Of a stretch of 64,000 nucleotides of DNA, positions 63,843 to 64,000 are shown piece by piece. The DNA is from Nostoc sp. MG11 (lineage in GTDB: Bacteria > Cyanobacteriota > Cyanobacteriia > Cyanobacteriales > Nostocaceae). The position numbers were made by a program, and so were the translations under genes. Each line of letters opens with the position of its first letter. The stretch's first letter is position 1. The stretch is from positions 38,883-102,882 of the forward strand of contig NZ_JACXXN010000021.1 of NCBI RefSeq assembly GCF_014904695.1. Reading direction: 5' to 3'. The notes beneath the pieces are model-generated. The model worked only from the letters and a program-made list of their open reading frames with translations, was not told the DNA's origin and did no database searches.

Positions 63843-64000
63843 ATGACAGCAACCTTACAGCAGCGCTCCAGCGCCAACGTATGGGACAAATTCTGTGAGT
63901 GGATCACCAGCACCAACAACCGTTTATATATCGGTTGGTTCGGCGTTCTCATGATCCCCACCCTACTAGCAGCCACCACCTGCTTCATCATCGCCTTCAT
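63843..64000 (+). CDS. psbA: Photosystem II D1 protein (3' partial at the window edge)
   Basis: The first 52 residues are [52 protein letters not shown], the D1 N-terminus with the first membrane helix. The rest of the gene is outside the window, so the copy type (form 1 or 2) cannot be judged. D1 binds P680, pheophytin and the Mn cluster and is the main turnover protein of PSII. Confidence 0.95.
   Translation, partial: MTATLQQRSSANVWDKFCEWITSTNNRLYIGWFGVLMIPTLLAATTCFIIAF

Noticed and set aside
1..64000. tRNA and rRNA genes
   Set aside because: I saw no segment with a convincing cloverleaf or T-arm consensus. A covariance search was not possible, so absence is not proven.

Overview
The window is chromosomal DNA from a filamentous cyanobacterium of the Nostoc/Anabaena type. 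Evidence: photosystem genes (psbEFLJ, psbO, psbA, a psaI-like gene), ndhCKJ, ycf48, a sigF-type sigma factor, cofG, cyanobacterial ftsQ/ftsZ, dense HIP1 palindromes (GCGATCGC), and many short interspersed repeats. The order rubA, ycf48, psbEFLJ, sigF, psbO, ftsQ, ftsZ, gshB, grx is the one I remember from Anabaena PCC 7120; this was not checked.

Layout. 1-7.2 kb: end of a contractile-injection-system-like locus, with a partial repeat-rich baseplate-type protein and a tail-fibre-like protein ending in an S74 auto-chaperone; a 0.41 kb MITE lies between them. 7.2-11 kb: accessory island with an RHH antitoxin and a stump of its PIN toxin, a phosphotransferase, and a tightly coupled operon of GT60-type GlcNAc transferase, prolyl-4-hydroxylase and a small Pro-rich coiled-coil protein. 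11.3-15.8 kb: EF-G-like GTPase, exported TPR protein, PsiE-like membrane protein. 17-22 kb: sbpA-pstS-pstC-pstA-pstB transport cluster. 22-33.3 kb: a second accessory region with Rpn-type nucleases, an ATPase-TPR pair, nested repeats, a 21-bp tandem array, a RAYT transposase with its REP hairpins, and a Trypco1-like / caspase-FGE operon. 33.4-46 kb: core photosynthesis and respiration genes plus sigF and psbO. 46.3-53 kb: a second ATPase gene with a giant STAND-WD40 partner. 53.7-64 kb: ftsQ, ftsZ, gshB, grx, a PEP-CTERM protein, hflX, cofG and the start of psbA.

The strongest unusual signal is a diversity-generating retroelement (DGR) cassette at 29.6-30.06 kb. The 3' end of the caspase-FGE gene (variable repeat, 29932-30060) has a same-length partner 326 bp away (template repeat, 29606-29734). 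By hand alignment they differ at 14 positions, and all 14 are adenines in the template read in the coding direction. The changes hit 11 residues at the C-terminus of the FGE (C-type-lectin fold) domain. No reverse transcriptase gene is present in the window, so it would have to act from elsewhere.

Two other systems deserve attention. One is the hydroxylase plus GlcNAc-transferase operon, which resembles a bacterial version of the eukaryotic Skp1 hydroxyproline-glycosylation pair, with a possible substrate encoded next door. The other is the repeated pairing of a P-loop ATPase with a partner that shares one N-terminal domain but carries TPRs in one locus and STAND plus 14 WD40 repeats in the other.
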